Source: Culicoidibacter larvae
Lineage (GTDB): Bacteria > Bacillota_I > Bacilli_A > Culicoidibacterales > Culicoidibacteraceae
NCBI RefSeq assembly: GCF_005771635.1
Contig: NZ_VBWP01000001.1
Span: 408,683-472,682, forward strand
Direction of reading: 5' to 3'
Length of the DNA stretch: 64,000 nt
The position numbers and the translations under genes are program-made. Numbering within the stretch: position 1 is the stretch's first letter; the number at the start of each line of letters is the position of its first letter. This document shows, piece by piece, positions 19,310 through 29,500 of this stretch. The notes beneath the pieces are model-generated. The model searched no databases and had not been told where the DNA came from. It saw only the letters and a program-made list of their open reading frames with translations.

Positions 19310-19882
19310 ATGTTTAATTTTATTGATGGCTTAGATCAAGCATTCATGCTTTGGTTGCATCAATTTGGTGGTAACATTGTCTTGGATTACTTGGCAATGA
19401 TGATGGCATTTCTTGGTGACAAGGGGCTTATCTGGTTGTTACCGGCAATTATTATGTTATTTTTTAAAAAATATCGTCATATTGGAATCTTGATTATTAT
19501 CAGTATGGCAATAACCGCTTTAGAAGTTGAACTGTTGAAAAATATTGTGGCACGACCAAGACCGTATGTTACATTGGGATTTGATGATATGCTGGTAAAT
19601 GAAAATCCCTTTAAATCATTTCCATCAGGTCATGCCTCATCGGCTTTTGCAGCAGCAATTATCTATGCGAAGTTCTTCAAAAAATATCGCTGGGGATTTA
19701 TTGGATTTGCCATCTTAATGCTGGTTTCAAGGCTGTACCTTTTCGTTCATTATCCGAGCGATGTACTGGTTGGCACTGCAATCGGAATAATAAATGCTTT
19801 GCTGGTGTATACAATATATCAGCACCGGGCTAAGATAAAGCAGATTATTTTTAGAGAAGATTTGAAAAACACGGAAGTTTAG
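19310..19882 (+). CDS. PAP2-family membrane phosphatase
   Basis: The 190-residue protein has about five or six membrane helices and the three acid-phosphatase motifs: KNIVARPRPY, PSGHASSAFA and SRLYLFVHYPSDVL. It probably dephosphorylates a lipid phosphate such as undecaprenyl pyrophosphate or phosphatidate at the outer face of the membrane; the substrate is not fixed by the sequence. It is preceded by AAAAGGAG and overlaps its own terminator at the 3' end. Confidence 0.9.
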   Translation: MFNFIDGLDQAFMLWLHQFGGNIVLDYLAMMMAFLGDKGLIWLLPAIIMLFFKKYRHIGILIIISMAITALEVELLKNIVARPRPYVTLGFDDMLVNENPFKSFPSGHASSAFAAAIIYAKFFKKYRWGFIGFAILMLVSRLYLFVHYPSDVLVGTAIGIINALLVYTIYQHRAKIKQIIFREDLKNTEV

Positions 19883-19897
19883 CTTCCGTGTTTTTTT
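19865..19897 (+). terminator. Terminator overlapping the PAP2 gene 3' end
   Basis: The stem AACACGGAAG / CTTCCGTGTT is followed by a T-run; the stop codon lies in the loop. Confidence 0.9.
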
Positions 19898-19916
19898 CTT
19901 TTTTTCAACATAAATA

Positions 19917-19945
19917 TTGACAGCGTAACATTGTTCTGTTATTAT
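19917..19945 (+). promoter_or_regulatory. Strong promoter of the bactofilin-like gene
   Basis: Consensus TTGACA (19917-19922), 17 bp, then TATTAT (19940-19945). Confidence 0.85.
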
Positions 19946-19972
19946 TGTTTTATAAATAGAACATTGTTACGC
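19923..19972 (+). promoter_or_regulatory. Large palindromic operator over the bactofilin promoter
   Basis: GCGTAACATTGTTCT (19923-19937) and AGAACATTGTTACGC (19958-19972) are inverted copies matching at 14 of 15 positions. The first copy nearly fills the -35/-10 spacer and the second covers the probable start site. This is the layout of a repressor operator. No regulator gene is adjacent, so the repressor is unknown. Confidence 0.75.
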
Positions 19973-19989
19973 AGAATGGAGCGAATGGT

Positions 19990-20592
19990 ATGAATAATTT
20001 GAACTTTGAAGGTATCGGTAGTGCACAAGGCGGTGAATATGACCGTGTTTCGATTGAAGGATTGTGTACCTGCAAGGGTGATATTAAAGCGCGTTCAATT
20101 TCGATTGAGGGTATTTTTCATGGCAAAGGTATGATTGAGGCGGGTGATTTTGATTGCACCGGTGTTGCTGAGATGAGTGGTGATATTCGGGCACGCAAGA
20201 TGAATGTCAGCGGTGTTGTTTCTGTGAAAGGAACAAAGGTTGAGGCAGAAGATATAGAATGTGATGGTACAATTAATATCGATGGTGAAATTTCGGCTGA
20301 TCGTATTTACGCTAATGGATTTGTTAATGCTTCTGAAATAGTTGGTGATGAAGTGACTATTAATTCTGAGTTTGGTGGCTTCTCGCGGATTATTATCCGT
20401 AAGTTTTCAAAGATTGAGTTAATTGAAGCAACTAAGGTAAATGTTAGTAATGTTAAAGCTAAGAAGGTAAGTGGAGCGGATCTTATTATTGGGCCAAAAT
20501 GCAAGATTGATGTTGTTGATTGCAGCGGAACTTTGCGAGTAGATCCAAGTGCAGAGATTGGCGAGATTATTGGTGAGTATGAAATGAGATAG
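19990..20592 (+). CDS. Bactofilin-like polymer-forming protein
   Basis: The 200-residue protein is made largely of short turns of a right-handed beta-helix: repeats such as SIEGLCTCKGDIKARSISIEG and INIDGEISADRIYANG alternate hydrophobic residues and glycines roughly every 6-8 positions. This fits the bactofilin/YhbE-YhbF type of cytoskeletal polymer proteins of Bacillota. Four cysteines lie in the first 90 residues, which is unusual for this fold. It probably acts in the cytoplasm or at the membrane. It has its own promoter, operator and terminator, so it is a tightly controlled single gene. Confidence 0.75.
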   Translation: MNNLNFEGIGSAQGGEYDRVSIEGLCTCKGDIKARSISIEGIFHGKGMIEAGDFDCTGVAEMSGDIRARKMNVSGVVSVKGTKVEAEDIECDGTINIDGEISADRIYANGFVNASEIVGDEVTINSEFGGFSRIIIRKFSKIELIEATKVNVSNVKAKKVSGADLIIGPKCKIDVVDCSGTLRVDPSAEIGEIIGEYEMR

Positions 20593-20593
20593 G

Positions 20594-20631
20594 AAAAGGC
20601 AGGTTCGGACCGACCTGCCTTTTCTTTTTTT
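20594..20631 (+). terminator. Terminator after the bactofilin-like gene
   Basis: AAAAGGCAGGT pairs with ACCTGCCTTTT around an 8-nt loop, followed by a T-run. Confidence 0.9.
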
Positions 20632-20642
20632 CTCAAAAAGAG

Positions 20643-20648
20643 TATAAT
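20643..20648 (+). promoter_or_regulatory. -10 element of gltX
   Basis: TATAAT 35 nt before the start codon; no clear -35. Confidence 0.45.
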
Positions 20649-20682
20649 TAGAGGTGCAAATTATTGTTAGAGGAGAATTTTG

Positions 20683-22125
20683 ATGAAACGAGTTCGAGTT
20701 CGTTACGCGCCGAGTCCAACCGGGAATTTACATATCGGAAATGCGCGTACCGCTTTGTATGTGTATTTATTTGCTCGTCATTTTGATGGCGACATGGTTT
20801 TGCGGATTGAAGATACTGATATTGCCCGTAATGTTGAGGGCGGTGAGGAGAGCCAGGCAGAGTTTTTGCATTGGTTAGGCATTGAATGGAATGAGGGGCC
20901 GGATGTTGGTGGCAACTATGGACCGTACCGCCAATTGGAGCGTCTTGATATTTATACTAAACATACTGAGCAATTGATTGCTGATGGTCATGCTTACAAG
21001 TGTTTTTGTACCGAAGAGGAGCTTGCGGCTGAGCGTGAGCGGCAGATGCAAGCGGGCTATCCGTCGACTCGTTATAGTGGCCATTGCCGGAATTTGACGG
21101 CGGAGCAAATTGCTGAATACGAAGCCGAGGGGCGTGCGTATTCAGTGCGCTTTAAAGTGCCAACAGATGTTGAATATAGCTGGAATGATATGGTGCGTGG
21201 CACAATAAAAATGGAGTCAAAGGATATTGGCGACTGGGTTATTGTTAAGCAAAATGGTATTCCGACTTATAATTATGCTTGTGTTATTGATGATTCGTTA
21301 ATGGAAATCAGTCATGTGCTTCGTGGTGAAGAACATATTTCAAACACACCGCGACAATTAATGGTGTATCAAGCATTTGGTTTTGAAGAACCAACTTTTG
21401 GTCATATGTCGGTAATTGTTAATGAGAATCGTAAGAAGTTATCAAAACGTGATGAAGCAGTTATTCAGTTTATTGAGCAATATCGTGATTTAGGTTATCT
21501 GCCTGAAGCGATGTTTAACTTCATTACTTTGCTCGGTTGGTCGCCAGGCGGGGAAGAAGAGATTTTCACCAAAGAACAGTTCATTGAAATATTTGATCCG
21601 GCTCGCCTTACCAGCTCGCCGGCCATGTTTGATCGCGACAAATTAGCATGGATTAATAATCGTTATGTAAAAGCAGCTCCTTTGGAAACAATTGTAGCGC
21701 TTGCGCAACCGCATTTAGCGAAAGCATATGATTTAGGCAAACATAACCAAGCTTGGATTGAAGCATTAATCGCTTTATATCATGACCAAATGTCTTATGG
21801 TGCTGAGATTGTGCCACTTTCAAGTTTATTCTTTAAAGATAAGATTGAACTTGGCAATGAAGAAAAAGAATTTTTAGCACAAGAAGGTATTGATGCAACT
21901 TTAGCATTATTCGCGGAGAAGTTGGCAGCTTTACCGGAATTTACTTTTGCTGAGATAAAAGCGGCAATGCAAGCTACCGGCAAAGAACTTGGTGTTAAAG
22001 GGAAATTCCTGTTTATGCCAATTCGTATTGCGACAACCGGACAAATGCATGGTCCTGAGTTACCGCAAACTCTTGAATTGCTTGGACGCGAGCAAGTTAT
22101 TGCGCGGCTAAATGATGCAATCTAA
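20683..22125 (+). CDS. gltX: Glutamyl-tRNA synthetase
   Basis: This class I synthetase charges tRNA-Glu, and tRNA-Gln as well if the cell uses the amidotransferase route. The HIGH-type signature is [18 protein letters not shown] (residues ~7-24) and the KMSKS-type motif is [10 protein letters not shown] (~251). Its 480 residues are typical. An in-frame TTG at 20680 exists, but AGGAGA at 20671-20676 fits ATG 20683 better. The anticodon-binding C-terminal domain (~330-480) is complete. It is a single-gene unit between terminators. Confidence 0.97.
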   Translation: MKRVRVRYAPSPTGNLHIGNARTALYVYLFARHFDGDMVLRIEDTDIARNVEGGEESQAEFLHWLGIEWNEGPDVGGNYGPYRQLERLDIYTKHTEQLIADGHAYKCFCTEEELAAERERQMQAGYPSTRYSGHCRNLTAEQIAEYEAEGRAYSVRFKVPTDVEYSWNDMVRGTIKMESKDIGDWVIVKQNGIPTYNYACVIDDSLMEISHVLRGEEHISNTPRQLMVYQAFGFEEPTFGHMSVIVNENRKKLSKRDEAVIQFIEQYRDLGYLPEAMFNFITLLGWSPGGEEEIFTKEQFIEIFDPARLTSSPAMFDRDKLAWINNRYVKAAPLETIVALAQPHLAKAYDLGKHNQAWIEALIALYHDQMSYGAEIVPLSSLFFKDKIELGNEEKEFLAQEGIDATLALFAEKLAALPEFTFAEIKAAMQATGKELGVKGKFLFMPIRIATTGQMHGPELPQTLELLGREQVIARLNDAI

Positions 22126-22145
22126 AGAGCGTTGAGAAACGCTCT
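22126..22145 (+). terminator. Terminator-like hairpin after gltX
   Basis: The perfect 8-bp stem AGAGCGTT / AACGCTCT has a GAGA loop. Only a weak T-stretch follows. Confidence 0.6.
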
Positions 22146-22182
22146 TGGGTTAGTAAGACAATAAAAAATAATGTTTTATCAT

Positions 22183-22211
22183 TTGTTAAATTGTTCAAAG
22201 TAGGATAAAAT
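22183..22211 (+). promoter_or_regulatory. Promoter of the universal stress protein gene
   Basis: TTGTTA and TAAAAT are separated by 17 bp. Confidence 0.55.
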
Positions 22212-22243
22212 AAAGGTAGAGATATAGAATGGAGGTCCTTACT

Positions 22244-22711
22244 ATGAAAAATATGTATAAACATGTAATCGTTGGTATTGATGGCTCAGATCAGGCAGAC
22301 AAAGCATTTCAAAAAGCAATTCGTATTGCTCGTGAAAGTGATGCCACATTATATATTGTTTCAGCATTACAATTTGTTTCAGATTCGGACTTTATGTACA
22401 CAACTATGGATGTAGGAATTACCCCGTTGGTAACTGACTCAAGTGACGCATCGTATCAAGCATTGGATGCGCGCAAAGAATTAGCGAATGATTTGGCAGA
22501 GCAGGCAAGTCGTGCCGGGGTTGCTAAAGCAGTTGTTATCGTTGATTTTGATGACCCGAAACAATTATTGATTGATACTGTTGATAAACATGAAGATGCA
22601 GTTATTGTTCTGGGTGCAACTACGAAGAAAACTTTCGAACGCTTTATGGTTGGTTCAGTTGCCCAGCACGTGGTGAATAATGCGCCGTGTGACGTTTTAA
22701 TTGTAAAATAA
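22244..22711 (+). CDS. Universal stress protein (UspA family)
   Basis: The 155-residue single-domain Usp begins YKHVIVGIDGSDQADKAF and ends with the ATP-binding-type pattern LGATTKKTFERFMVGSVAQH and a hydrophobic VLIVK strand. The glycine-rich G-x-x-x-x-x-x-x-x-G-S loop is present, so nucleotide binding is likely. An upstream ATG at 22229 is in frame but contains the GGAGGT binding site for ATG 22244, which I take as the start. It is a monocistronic gene with its own promoter and terminator, probably induced by stress or growth arrest. Confidence 0.92.
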   Translation: MKNMYKHVIVGIDGSDQADKAFQKAIRIARESDATLYIVSALQFVSDSDFMYTTMDVGITPLVTDSSDASYQALDARKELANDLAEQASRAGVAKAVVIVDFDDPKQLLIDTVDKHEDAVIVLGATTKKTFERFMVGSVAQHVVNNAPCDVLIVK

Positions 22712-22715
22712 GGAC

Positions 22716-22747
22716 AAAAAAGCCGGTCGAGCCGACCGGCTTTTTTT
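22716..22747 (+). terminator. Terminator after usp
   Basis: AGCCGGTCG / CGACCGGCT with a 3-nt loop and a T7 run. Confidence 0.95.
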
Positions 22748-22770
22748 AATTTCAGTGAGGAGAAAAAAAT

Positions 22771-23247
22771 ATGGAAGCAGTTAGATATTATCAGGCTCCA
22801 TTTGGATGGTTGCGTTTAGCGGCTAATGAGCAGGGAATTTTCCGTTTGGATTTTGTTGATGAAGCAGGGGAGGAGACAATGACGAGTTCGAAATATTTGG
22901 AGCAAGCAATTCGCGAGCTTGATGAGTATTTTGCCGGTACCCGGCAACGGTTTGAGGTGCCGTATAATTTTACTAGCGGAACTGAGTTTCAACAGCAGGT
23001 TTGGCATGCGCTGGCAGAAATTCCTTATGGGCAGACAGCATCGTACAAAGATATTGCTATTGCCGTTGGCAATGAAAAAGCGGTGCGTGCGGTTGGCGGT
23101 GCTAATAACAAAAATCCGATAGCAATTATTGTGCCGTGCCACCGGGTCATCGGCAAAGATGGCAAGATGGTTGGTTTTGGTGGCGGAATTGCCACCAAGA
23201 TTTGGCTGCTTGATCATGAGAGGGGCTGGACGATTGATGAACGCTAA
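22771..23247 (+). CDS. ogt: Methylated-DNA-[protein]-cysteine S-methyltransferase
   Basis: This suicide repair enzyme takes the alkyl group from O6-methylguanine onto a cysteine. The 158-residue protein has the active-site motif IIVPCHRVIG (Cys ~123), the upstream helix-turn-helix part (VWHALAEIPYGQTASYKDIA) and the N-terminal ribonuclease-like domain. No Ada regulatory domain is fused. It overlaps the next gene by 11 nt, implying translational coupling with a second DNA-related protein. Confidence 0.95.
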   Translation: MEAVRYYQAPFGWLRLAANEQGIFRLDFVDEAGEETMTSSKYLEQAIRELDEYFAGTRQRFEVPYNFTSGTEFQQQVWHALAEIPYGQTASYKDIAIAVGNEKAVRAVGGANNKNPIAIIVPCHRVIGKDGKMVGFGGGIATKIWLLDHERGWTIDER

Positions 23248-23506
23248 GTTGAAAGCTTTGCAACAGATTCCCGGCATCGGTAAAACGCTTGCTGTGGATT
23301 TGTATGCTATCGGTATTGAACAGGTGACTGACTTAGTTAAATGTGATCCGCAGGATTTATATGAACGGTATGAGTTGATGAAAGGTTTTCCGGCAGACCC
23401 TTGCGTGTTATATACGTTTAGATGTGCAATCTATTTTGCTCGTACCAAACACCCAGATCCGGAGTTATTAAAGTGGTGGAACTGGAAGGGAAAAGAACTT
23501 CACTGA
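23237..23506 (+). CDS. Cdd1/pathogenicity-locus family helix-hairpin-helix protein
   Basis: The 89-residue protein has an HhH motif IPGIGKTLAVDLYAIGI and the family core DPQDLYERYELMKGFP followed by VLYTFRCAIYFA, as in PF11731 (Cdd1, sometimes called mitomycin-resistance related). HhH motifs usually bind DNA without sequence preference. A longer upstream frame exists, but ATG 23237 lies inside the end of ogt and begins the conserved region. Coupling with ogt suggests a role in DNA alkylation repair; that is inference from context. Confidence 0.8.
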   Translation: MNAKLKALQQIPGIGKTLAVDLYAIGIEQVTDLVKCDPQDLYERYELMKGFPADPCVLYTFRCAIYFARTKHPDPELLKWWNWKGKELH

Positions 23507-23528
23507 CATGAAAAGTGAAGTTCTTTTT
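23491..23528 (+). terminator. Terminator overlapping the Cdd1-like gene end
   Basis: AAAGAACTTCACT pairs with AGTGAAGTTCTTT, followed by a T-run. Confidence 0.9.
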
Positions 23529-23646
23529 TTGTGTTTTTCATCAAATTCACATATGTTTTTTATGTGTTTATTTGGAAAAGGTTTGTAAAAATACACAAAT
23601 CTATGGTAAAATAAGAAATCGAAAATAGATTGTGAGGGGGGTCACG

Positions 23647-24318
23647 ATGAAAAAAATATTGTTTATCGAAGATGATTTGCAGTTTCAGAGTGTTATTGCT
23701 GAGGTGTTGCGTTTCGAAGAATATAATGTTGATGTTGCTAATAATGCTGCCGAGGGACTGCAGCTGTTTAAGCAAAATGTTTATGATCTTGTTATAAGTG
23801 ATGTTAAGATGGAGGGCGTTGACGGGATAACGCTTTTATCGGTTCTACAGAAGTTTGATGCTCAGGTTAAGGTGATTCTGTTGAGTGCCTCAAATGATGA
23901 AGATGATGAAGTTCGCGGGTTAGAGTTAAACGCAGTAGATTTTATCAAAAAGCCGGTTTCGATACGAGTATTGCTAACAAGAATTGATCGTGCTTTGCAT
24001 AAAAGCAAGTTTTATAAGAAAGATAGTTTGTTGGAGAGTAAAGGACAGCATATTAGGGTTGACTTACTGGCGCGCAAGGTTACAAAACATGATGAAGCAG
24101 TTGGTCTGACAGCCATGGAATTTGAGTTATTGGTTTATTTAATGAAGAATAAACAAAAGGTGCTGAGTCGAGAGCAGATTGTTCGTAAGGTGTGGCAAGT
24201 AAATGAATTAGCAATGGATTTGAGGAATGTTGATACTCATATTAAGAAGTTGCGTAATAAATTACAATTGACTTGTGTCCATTCAATAAGAGGTGTTGGT
24301 TATGAATGGGCGGAATAA
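23647..24318 (+). CDS. OmpR/PhoB-family response regulator
   Basis: The 223-residue protein has a receiver domain with the acidic pocket EDD (residues 8-10), phospho-acceptor Asp52 in DLVISDVKM and the conserved lysine in FIKKPVS. A C-terminal winged helix follows (VGLTAMEFELLVYLMKN, REQIVRKVW, VDTHIKKLRNKL, IRGVGYEW). A GAGGGGG site at 23634-23640 sets the start at ATG 23647. The kinase gene starts inside its 3' end (17-nt overlap). Together with the next two genes it forms a sensor operon directly before a large adhesin gene, its most likely target. Confidence 0.93.
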   Translation: MKKILFIEDDLQFQSVIAEVLRFEEYNVDVANNAAEGLQLFKQNVYDLVISDVKMEGVDGITLLSVLQKFDAQVKVILLSASNDEDDEVRGLELNAVDFIKKPVSIRVLLTRIDRALHKSKFYKKDSLLESKGQHIRVDLLARKVTKHDEAVGLTAMEFELLVYLMKNKQKVLSREQIVRKVWQVNELAMDLRNVDTHIKKLRNKLQLTCVHSIRGVGYEWAE

Positions 24319-25696
24319 AAAGCAACTATGGCGGACAGCGTTTTATTTGATAGTTGTTTTTTATATTGTAATTGTTATTGGATTAGCAGTTTTAATTTTT
24401 AATATTCCAATGCTTTATCAGCGTAGTGAGCAACAATATATTGATGATACAAAAGAACGAATCAATATGATTTTACAAACCGGTGATGATGTAGCCGGAG
24501 AATTGCGGCAGCTTAAAGGGAGTGCTGACTTTGATATTGTAGTGAAAGATGGCGAAATGGTTGTGTTTTCAACTGTTGTTGAGACTGATTTTTCTGAGTT
24601 GAAAATTATTGCGGATAATAATTTGCTTAATTATTATTCGGTATATGAAGTAAATAATGGTACTGATGATTATCAAATATGGTTAGCAATTTATAAAATG
24701 GCACCACAATATTTTTTTGAACTTACAATGAGTGTTATTGTTTTTGGTGTAACCATATTAAGTCTAATTATGACAGTACTGATTATAATTATGTTTCGTA
24801 AGTTAATTATGCCAATTCGGCGGTTACAAACTAACATTCTGAATTTAAAGGATTATCGTTTAGCTGAAGTAAGCAGCAAGAGCAATCAGGTTGAATATGA
24901 TAATCTGTCTGCAGAACTCAGTGAATTCAGTGATGATTTACAGGAGAAGATGCAGCTTGTTAATGATAACTACTCGAGTTTGGAGCGCAGTTTACAGAAG
25001 CAAGAAGAAAAAAATATTTATCAAAAACGTATGGCAAGCGCTATTGTTCATGATTTAAAGACGCCGATCAATGTTGCAATGATTCAGGCGGAGCGATTAA
25101 ATAAATATTTGGCAGATAATCCTGAAGCACAAAAGATTTTAACTGATTTAGAAAATCTGGAAATTCGTTTAATGGGTCAAGTGAATGATGTTTTACAAAT
25201 CATGAATGAAGAAACAGGCTTTAATGATCATGTGCAACGCATTGATGTTGTTAAAGTTGCCAAAGGTATCCTTGAACTTTTTACGACGATGTTTGAAGAG
25301 CGTCAATTATCGGTTGCGATTGATGCACCGGAACATTTATTTGGGAATTTTCGGCCGATTGAATTAAAGCAGATACTGCATAATATAATTTCGAATGCTT
25401 GTCAATATGCTGATACTGGTGGTGAGTTTATATTATCTTTTGATGAGATTGATCATCAATTAGTGATTGCGGCATACAATGATAAGCAAAATACTTCATT
25501 GATAGATTTTAATCATGTTTTTGATTTGTTTTATCATATGAGTGATGATGATATCCATTTTGGCAGTGGCATTGGTATGTATACAATTAAGAGCATGGTA
25601 CAGCAATATAATGGTTCTTGCCAATTCATGCCAGTAGAAAATGGAGTATTATTGAAGATAATATTGCCACTTAATTGGGGGCAAGAAGATGAGTAA
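24302..25696 (+). CDS. Sensor histidine kinase
   Basis: The 464-residue kinase has two membrane helices (~10-34 and ~141-165) flanking an extracellular sensor loop of about 105 residues. A HAMP-like and coiled-coil region (~165-240) and a HisKA domain with phospho-acceptor His ~250 in IVHDLKTPIN follow. The ATPase domain shows the N box NIISNACQYADTG and a GSGIGMYTIKSM G-box. AAGAGGTG at 24288-24295 supports ATG 24302. The last 8 nt overlap the accessory gene. The ligand is unknown; the partner accessory protein may sense on its behalf. Confidence 0.93.
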   Translation: MNGRNKKQLWRTAFYLIVVFYIVIVIGLAVLIFNIPMLYQRSEQQYIDDTKERINMILQTGDDVAGELRQLKGSADFDIVVKDGEMVVFSTVVETDFSELKIIADNNLLNYYSVYEVNNGTDDYQIWLAIYKMAPQYFFELTMSVIVFGVTILSLIMTVLIIIMFRKLIMPIRRLQTNILNLKDYRLAEVSSKSNQVEYDNLSAELSEFSDDLQEKMQLVNDNYSSLERSLQKQEEKNIYQKRMASAIVHDLKTPINVAMIQAERLNKYLADNPEAQKILTDLENLEIRLMGQVNDVLQIMNEETGFNDHVQRIDVVKVAKGILELFTTMFEERQLSVAIDAPEHLFGNFRPIELKQILHNIISNACQYADTGGEFILSFDEIDHQLVIAAYNDKQNTSLIDFNHVFDLFYHMSDDDIHFGSGIGMYTIKSMVQQYNGSCQFMPVENGVLLKIILPLNWGQEDE

Positions 25697-26414
25697 CTTT
25701 ATATCTTGTATTGTAATGGGTTTAGTTATGAGTTTTTACAGTGTCTTTGGACTTACACCAACAATTTATGAGTCACCAGAAGAGGCTTTGCAGAGTGAAG
25801 TGTTTGAACTGCAAAAAGAAGATTATCGAACCGGAACTTATCCGGTAACCATTCGTTATCGTGAAGAGGGAAAGATAATTGAGAAACAAATTCGGGTAAC
25901 TGTTGATGGCCCATACACGGTGATAGAAAATAAAATTGCGATTGATGCTAATGCAATAACACTCAGTGAAGGTGTAGTTAAAAAAATGACTGACGAAGAT
26001 TGGATTCGATTAACTGATGCACACGCCTGGCGTACAGATACGGCTGAAGAACTTATGGTTTATGTTGCTGATAAACAACAAGTAAAAGATGAAGCAGGAA
26101 AGTATTTAATCAGCTTTGGAACTGAACAAGGTGTGACAACGACTGTACCGGTAACAGTTCTTGCAGGTACAACTGTGGCTCCAAGCAATCAACAAAGTAA
26201 AATAAATGTTTGGTATGAGCAAAATCCTACAGATACTGGTCTTGGTTTTATTGGGTTTTGGAATGATTTCTTAACAGTTTTAAGAATTGGACTTTTATCA
26301 ATGCTGGTGCTACCGATATTATTGTTATTATGGCAGTTTTTCTGGTCATCGCGGATTGAACATCATCTACAGATTTTTATTGCTAATCGGAGAAGCCGAA
26401 GAAAAAAAGACTGA
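25689..26414 (+). CDS. Membrane accessory protein of the two-component system, with adhesin-type Ig-like domain
   Basis: The 241 residues comprise an N-terminal signal/anchor (~4-22), an extracellular part (~30-185), a membrane helix (~194-219) and a short basic cytoplasmic tail ending RRSRRKKD. The extracellular part holds a partial Ig-like repeat (~35-72, ending TYPVTIRYREEG...IRVTV) and a complete one (~82-157: IDANAITL, AHAW, GKYLISFGT, VPVTV). The complete domain aligns with a C-terminal domain of the adhesin encoded next (IDAEDITI, AKAW, GTYSVTI, IQVRV). ATG overlaps the kinase stop. I infer a co-sensor or signal modulator; the family has no name that I recognise. Confidence 0.6.
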   Translation: MSNFISCIVMGLVMSFYSVFGLTPTIYESPEEALQSEVFELQKEDYRTGTYPVTIRYREEGKIIEKQIRVTVDGPYTVIENKIAIDANAITLSEGVVKKMTDEDWIRLTDAHAWRTDTAEELMVYVADKQQVKDEAGKYLISFGTEQGVTTTVPVTVLAGTTVAPSNQQSKINVWYEQNPTDTGLGFIGFWNDFLTVLRIGLLSMLVLPILLLLWQFFWSSRIEHHLQIFIANRRSRRKKD

Positions 26415-26437
26415 CAACACAAGTGTTGCCAGTCTTT
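26406..26437 (+). terminator. Terminator at the end of the sensor operon
   Basis: AAAGACTG-A-CAACAC pairs with GTGTTG-C-CAGTCTTT (one internal mismatch), followed by TTCTT. It overlaps the accessory gene stop. Confidence 0.75.
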
Positions 26438-26546
26438 CTTACGAGAACACAAAAGGACACAAAAATATCGGGAAAATATGTTGAGTGGATAGAGGAGTTT
26501 GTTAGAATTAATGTATAAACTTATTTTACTAGGGGGTAAACTAAAA

Positions 26547-29500
26547 ATGATATACAAGTGGAAAAAAGTAATAGCGACAACAGGACTAGCAGTACTTTTA
26601 ATGGTTTGTTCAGTAAACATGCAGGTATTTGCAACAACCGCAAGTAATGATAATGTAGAAAGTATTGAGAACATCAAAGTCGAAGAAACAGGAGATACGG
26701 TTATTAACGAGAATGGGAGTTCAACAGATAACCAGGATGCAGAGCCGGAACCAGCTCAGCGTCTCAGCGGAGTAAATGGAAGTCATGTATTATCAAGTGC
26801 TGAATTTGCTAAATATAATGGTATTGATTTAAGCGGGACGACTCAATTAACGACTGCAAGCAACGAAATTGTTAACAAGGATATGACGATAGCAGTCAAT
26901 GCAGCTTTTGGTGATGTAACCAGTAATGGGAAAAAAGTTACAATTGAGTTGGCAAAAGAATTTTATTTTCAAAGTGTACCTGGTTTGAAGAAAAGCGGGA
27001 GTAATTACGTCTTTGATAGTGCTACATTACCTAAAAACCTACAAGATTTTGTAACAAACATTAGCTATACACCAAATCCAAAAAGTGCATCGTCATGGAA
27101 TGGATATGGAAATGCTTTTTCAGGAACAATTATTTATGAATTTACCAATCAAACAGCAGATGCGGCATTAAGCTTTACTGTTCGTTTGGATACAACGTAT
27201 GGAGTTAATAATAATTCGGCATTTGTTGTCAATGATGCTGTAACAGTAACCAGTGAGAAAAGCGCGACTATTATTGAGCAGGAAAAACTGGAACAACTGA
27301 CTGTTGCTCAGACAGTTGTTCCCAACTATTGGCGGTCAATCACTCAGACAGTATATTCAGATCAATTAACAAGTATTCGGACAAATGCTGGACAGTTTGA
27401 TGCTTCGCCACGGGATTTTGCTACTGCTAGGATGGAGTACTATGATATTAAATTTTCTTATCCTAAGGAACTTGATTATATTACGGCAGATGGAAGTTTA
27501 GGGCAGAGTTCAATTCAGGCGACGGTGGAAACCAGCAACGCGGCTTTAAATTATGTAACATTGCGTTATAATAATACAAAACAGCTTACAGGGAATATTA
27601 CGCTGACTTTTAATGTTAATAATGCCAGTAATCATGTTGCCGGGCATGTATATGAAATTAAAACTACTGAGCAAGTTGTGAAACCATATGATCAGGCGAC
27701 ATTTACTCGCAACCAGTCACAGGTGCTTAGATTGACTGTTATTGATCCATTTCTGAATTTAGCGCAGACTGGTGCTGTTAATGATGGTATTTCATTGCTA
27801 AATGCTGACTCAGAACATGTTAATCTCGGGCGTATTTTTATTCGTAATCCGCAGATTGATGCAGTAACCGGACAAATATTTAAACTTACCTTTGATGATG
27901 TGTACATGGGTGTTACAAGTTTAAGAATTAATGCCGGCAGCGGTAAAATGTATAATATTCATGGTACTACAACGGATGGCAGAAGTTTTACAATTGCGGA
28001 CATTAGTGGCAGTGCTAGAAATAATATTACTTTAGCGGATTCTGATATTACACCAAATGCAGGCGAGTATATTAAAACCTTTGTTTGGACCGAAGAAAAG
28101 ATTAATGGTAATTTCCGAACCGAAGAAGGATATCGAGGGAATGTTTTTAATGTTAGTAGTTATTCCGGAGTAGTATTGCCTAGTGCTGTTGATGGCGCAA
28201 CAGCAGTATCAACTTTGCAACTTGTTAGTGAAGAAAGCGGCGAAGATATTGACACTACTGCAAATAGTGTTACACTTACTCACACATATAAAGCAAATGG
28301 GCGGGCTCAGTATGAAGCTGGCGGCCTTAATGCAACTACTTTAAGCGGCAGTACAACAAAACTATCTGGTTCTTTTGCATGGGATGCTCAACAAGCCGTA
28401 ACAACGTTTGTTTCTAATATTGATGGAATCAATTTCTTCTTGCGCGAGGCAGATGCATTCGAATTCGATATCGCTACTTTTGCATTAGTTGATAGTGATG
28501 GCACTCAGTTTTCTGAGGCGCAAAATAATGTAGTTATATCGACATTCACTGATAATAGTGGCAAAAAAGTGTATCGCATTAACATTCCTGACGCACATTG
28601 GTATTATCCGGCTAAGATAGCATACTCTGTCAATTTGACTAGTAAAAAGTCAGCAGGAAACTATTCTGTGGATATGAATAAAATCATTTTTGCCGAACCA
28701 ATAAATGGAGATATAGAAGTATTTATGTCGCATACACGACGAGGATTTGCTCAGTATGATATTTATGATGTAAGCAGTTTGCGCAGTGCGACTCAAGAGC
28801 TGATTGTTGAGCGTGGAGTGCTGACCAACTTGGCTCAGGCAGATTTTGCCGGTGCTACCAGTGCTAACTTAAACAGCGGTGCTTGGACCACATATGATTA
28901 TGACAGTGGCGAAACAATTTTAGATTTAAATCCTAGCGGTATTGCTATGTATAAATTATCAGTAATAAATAATTCTGGTCAAAATGTGAATGGATACAAA
29001 GCGATAATTCCGGTTCCAAAAGCCGGAGAAAACGCTGGGAATGATTACCAACAGCAAAACTTTGAATGGGATGTATTACTTAATAAGGCTATAGACACCA
29101 GCACTAATAATTATGCGTATACAGTGAGTTATGCAACGAGTTATACAAACGACTTTGATTCTGCAGTGTGGAAAACTTGGGAACAAATTACCGATAAGAC
29201 GGCAATTCGTTCTATCCGTGTAGTAACGACTGATGCAATACCTGATGGTGGCGTTGATGAAATTACTTTTGAAATCGAAATGGATAGTTCAACAGCTGAT
29301 GCTCAGGCTGGCGGCGTAAATATTTATAATGCTTTGCTTTATCGCAGTGTGTTAGGTACTGAGGGAGCATCGAAGAGTGAACCGGTGGCAATTCGTTTGA
29401 AGACTGGTGTAGTTAAAGGGCAAGTGTTCAATGACAGCAATCGTAATGGTTTGATGGATAGTGGTGAAGTTGGGCGTAATGGTGTAATTGTGATCGCCTA

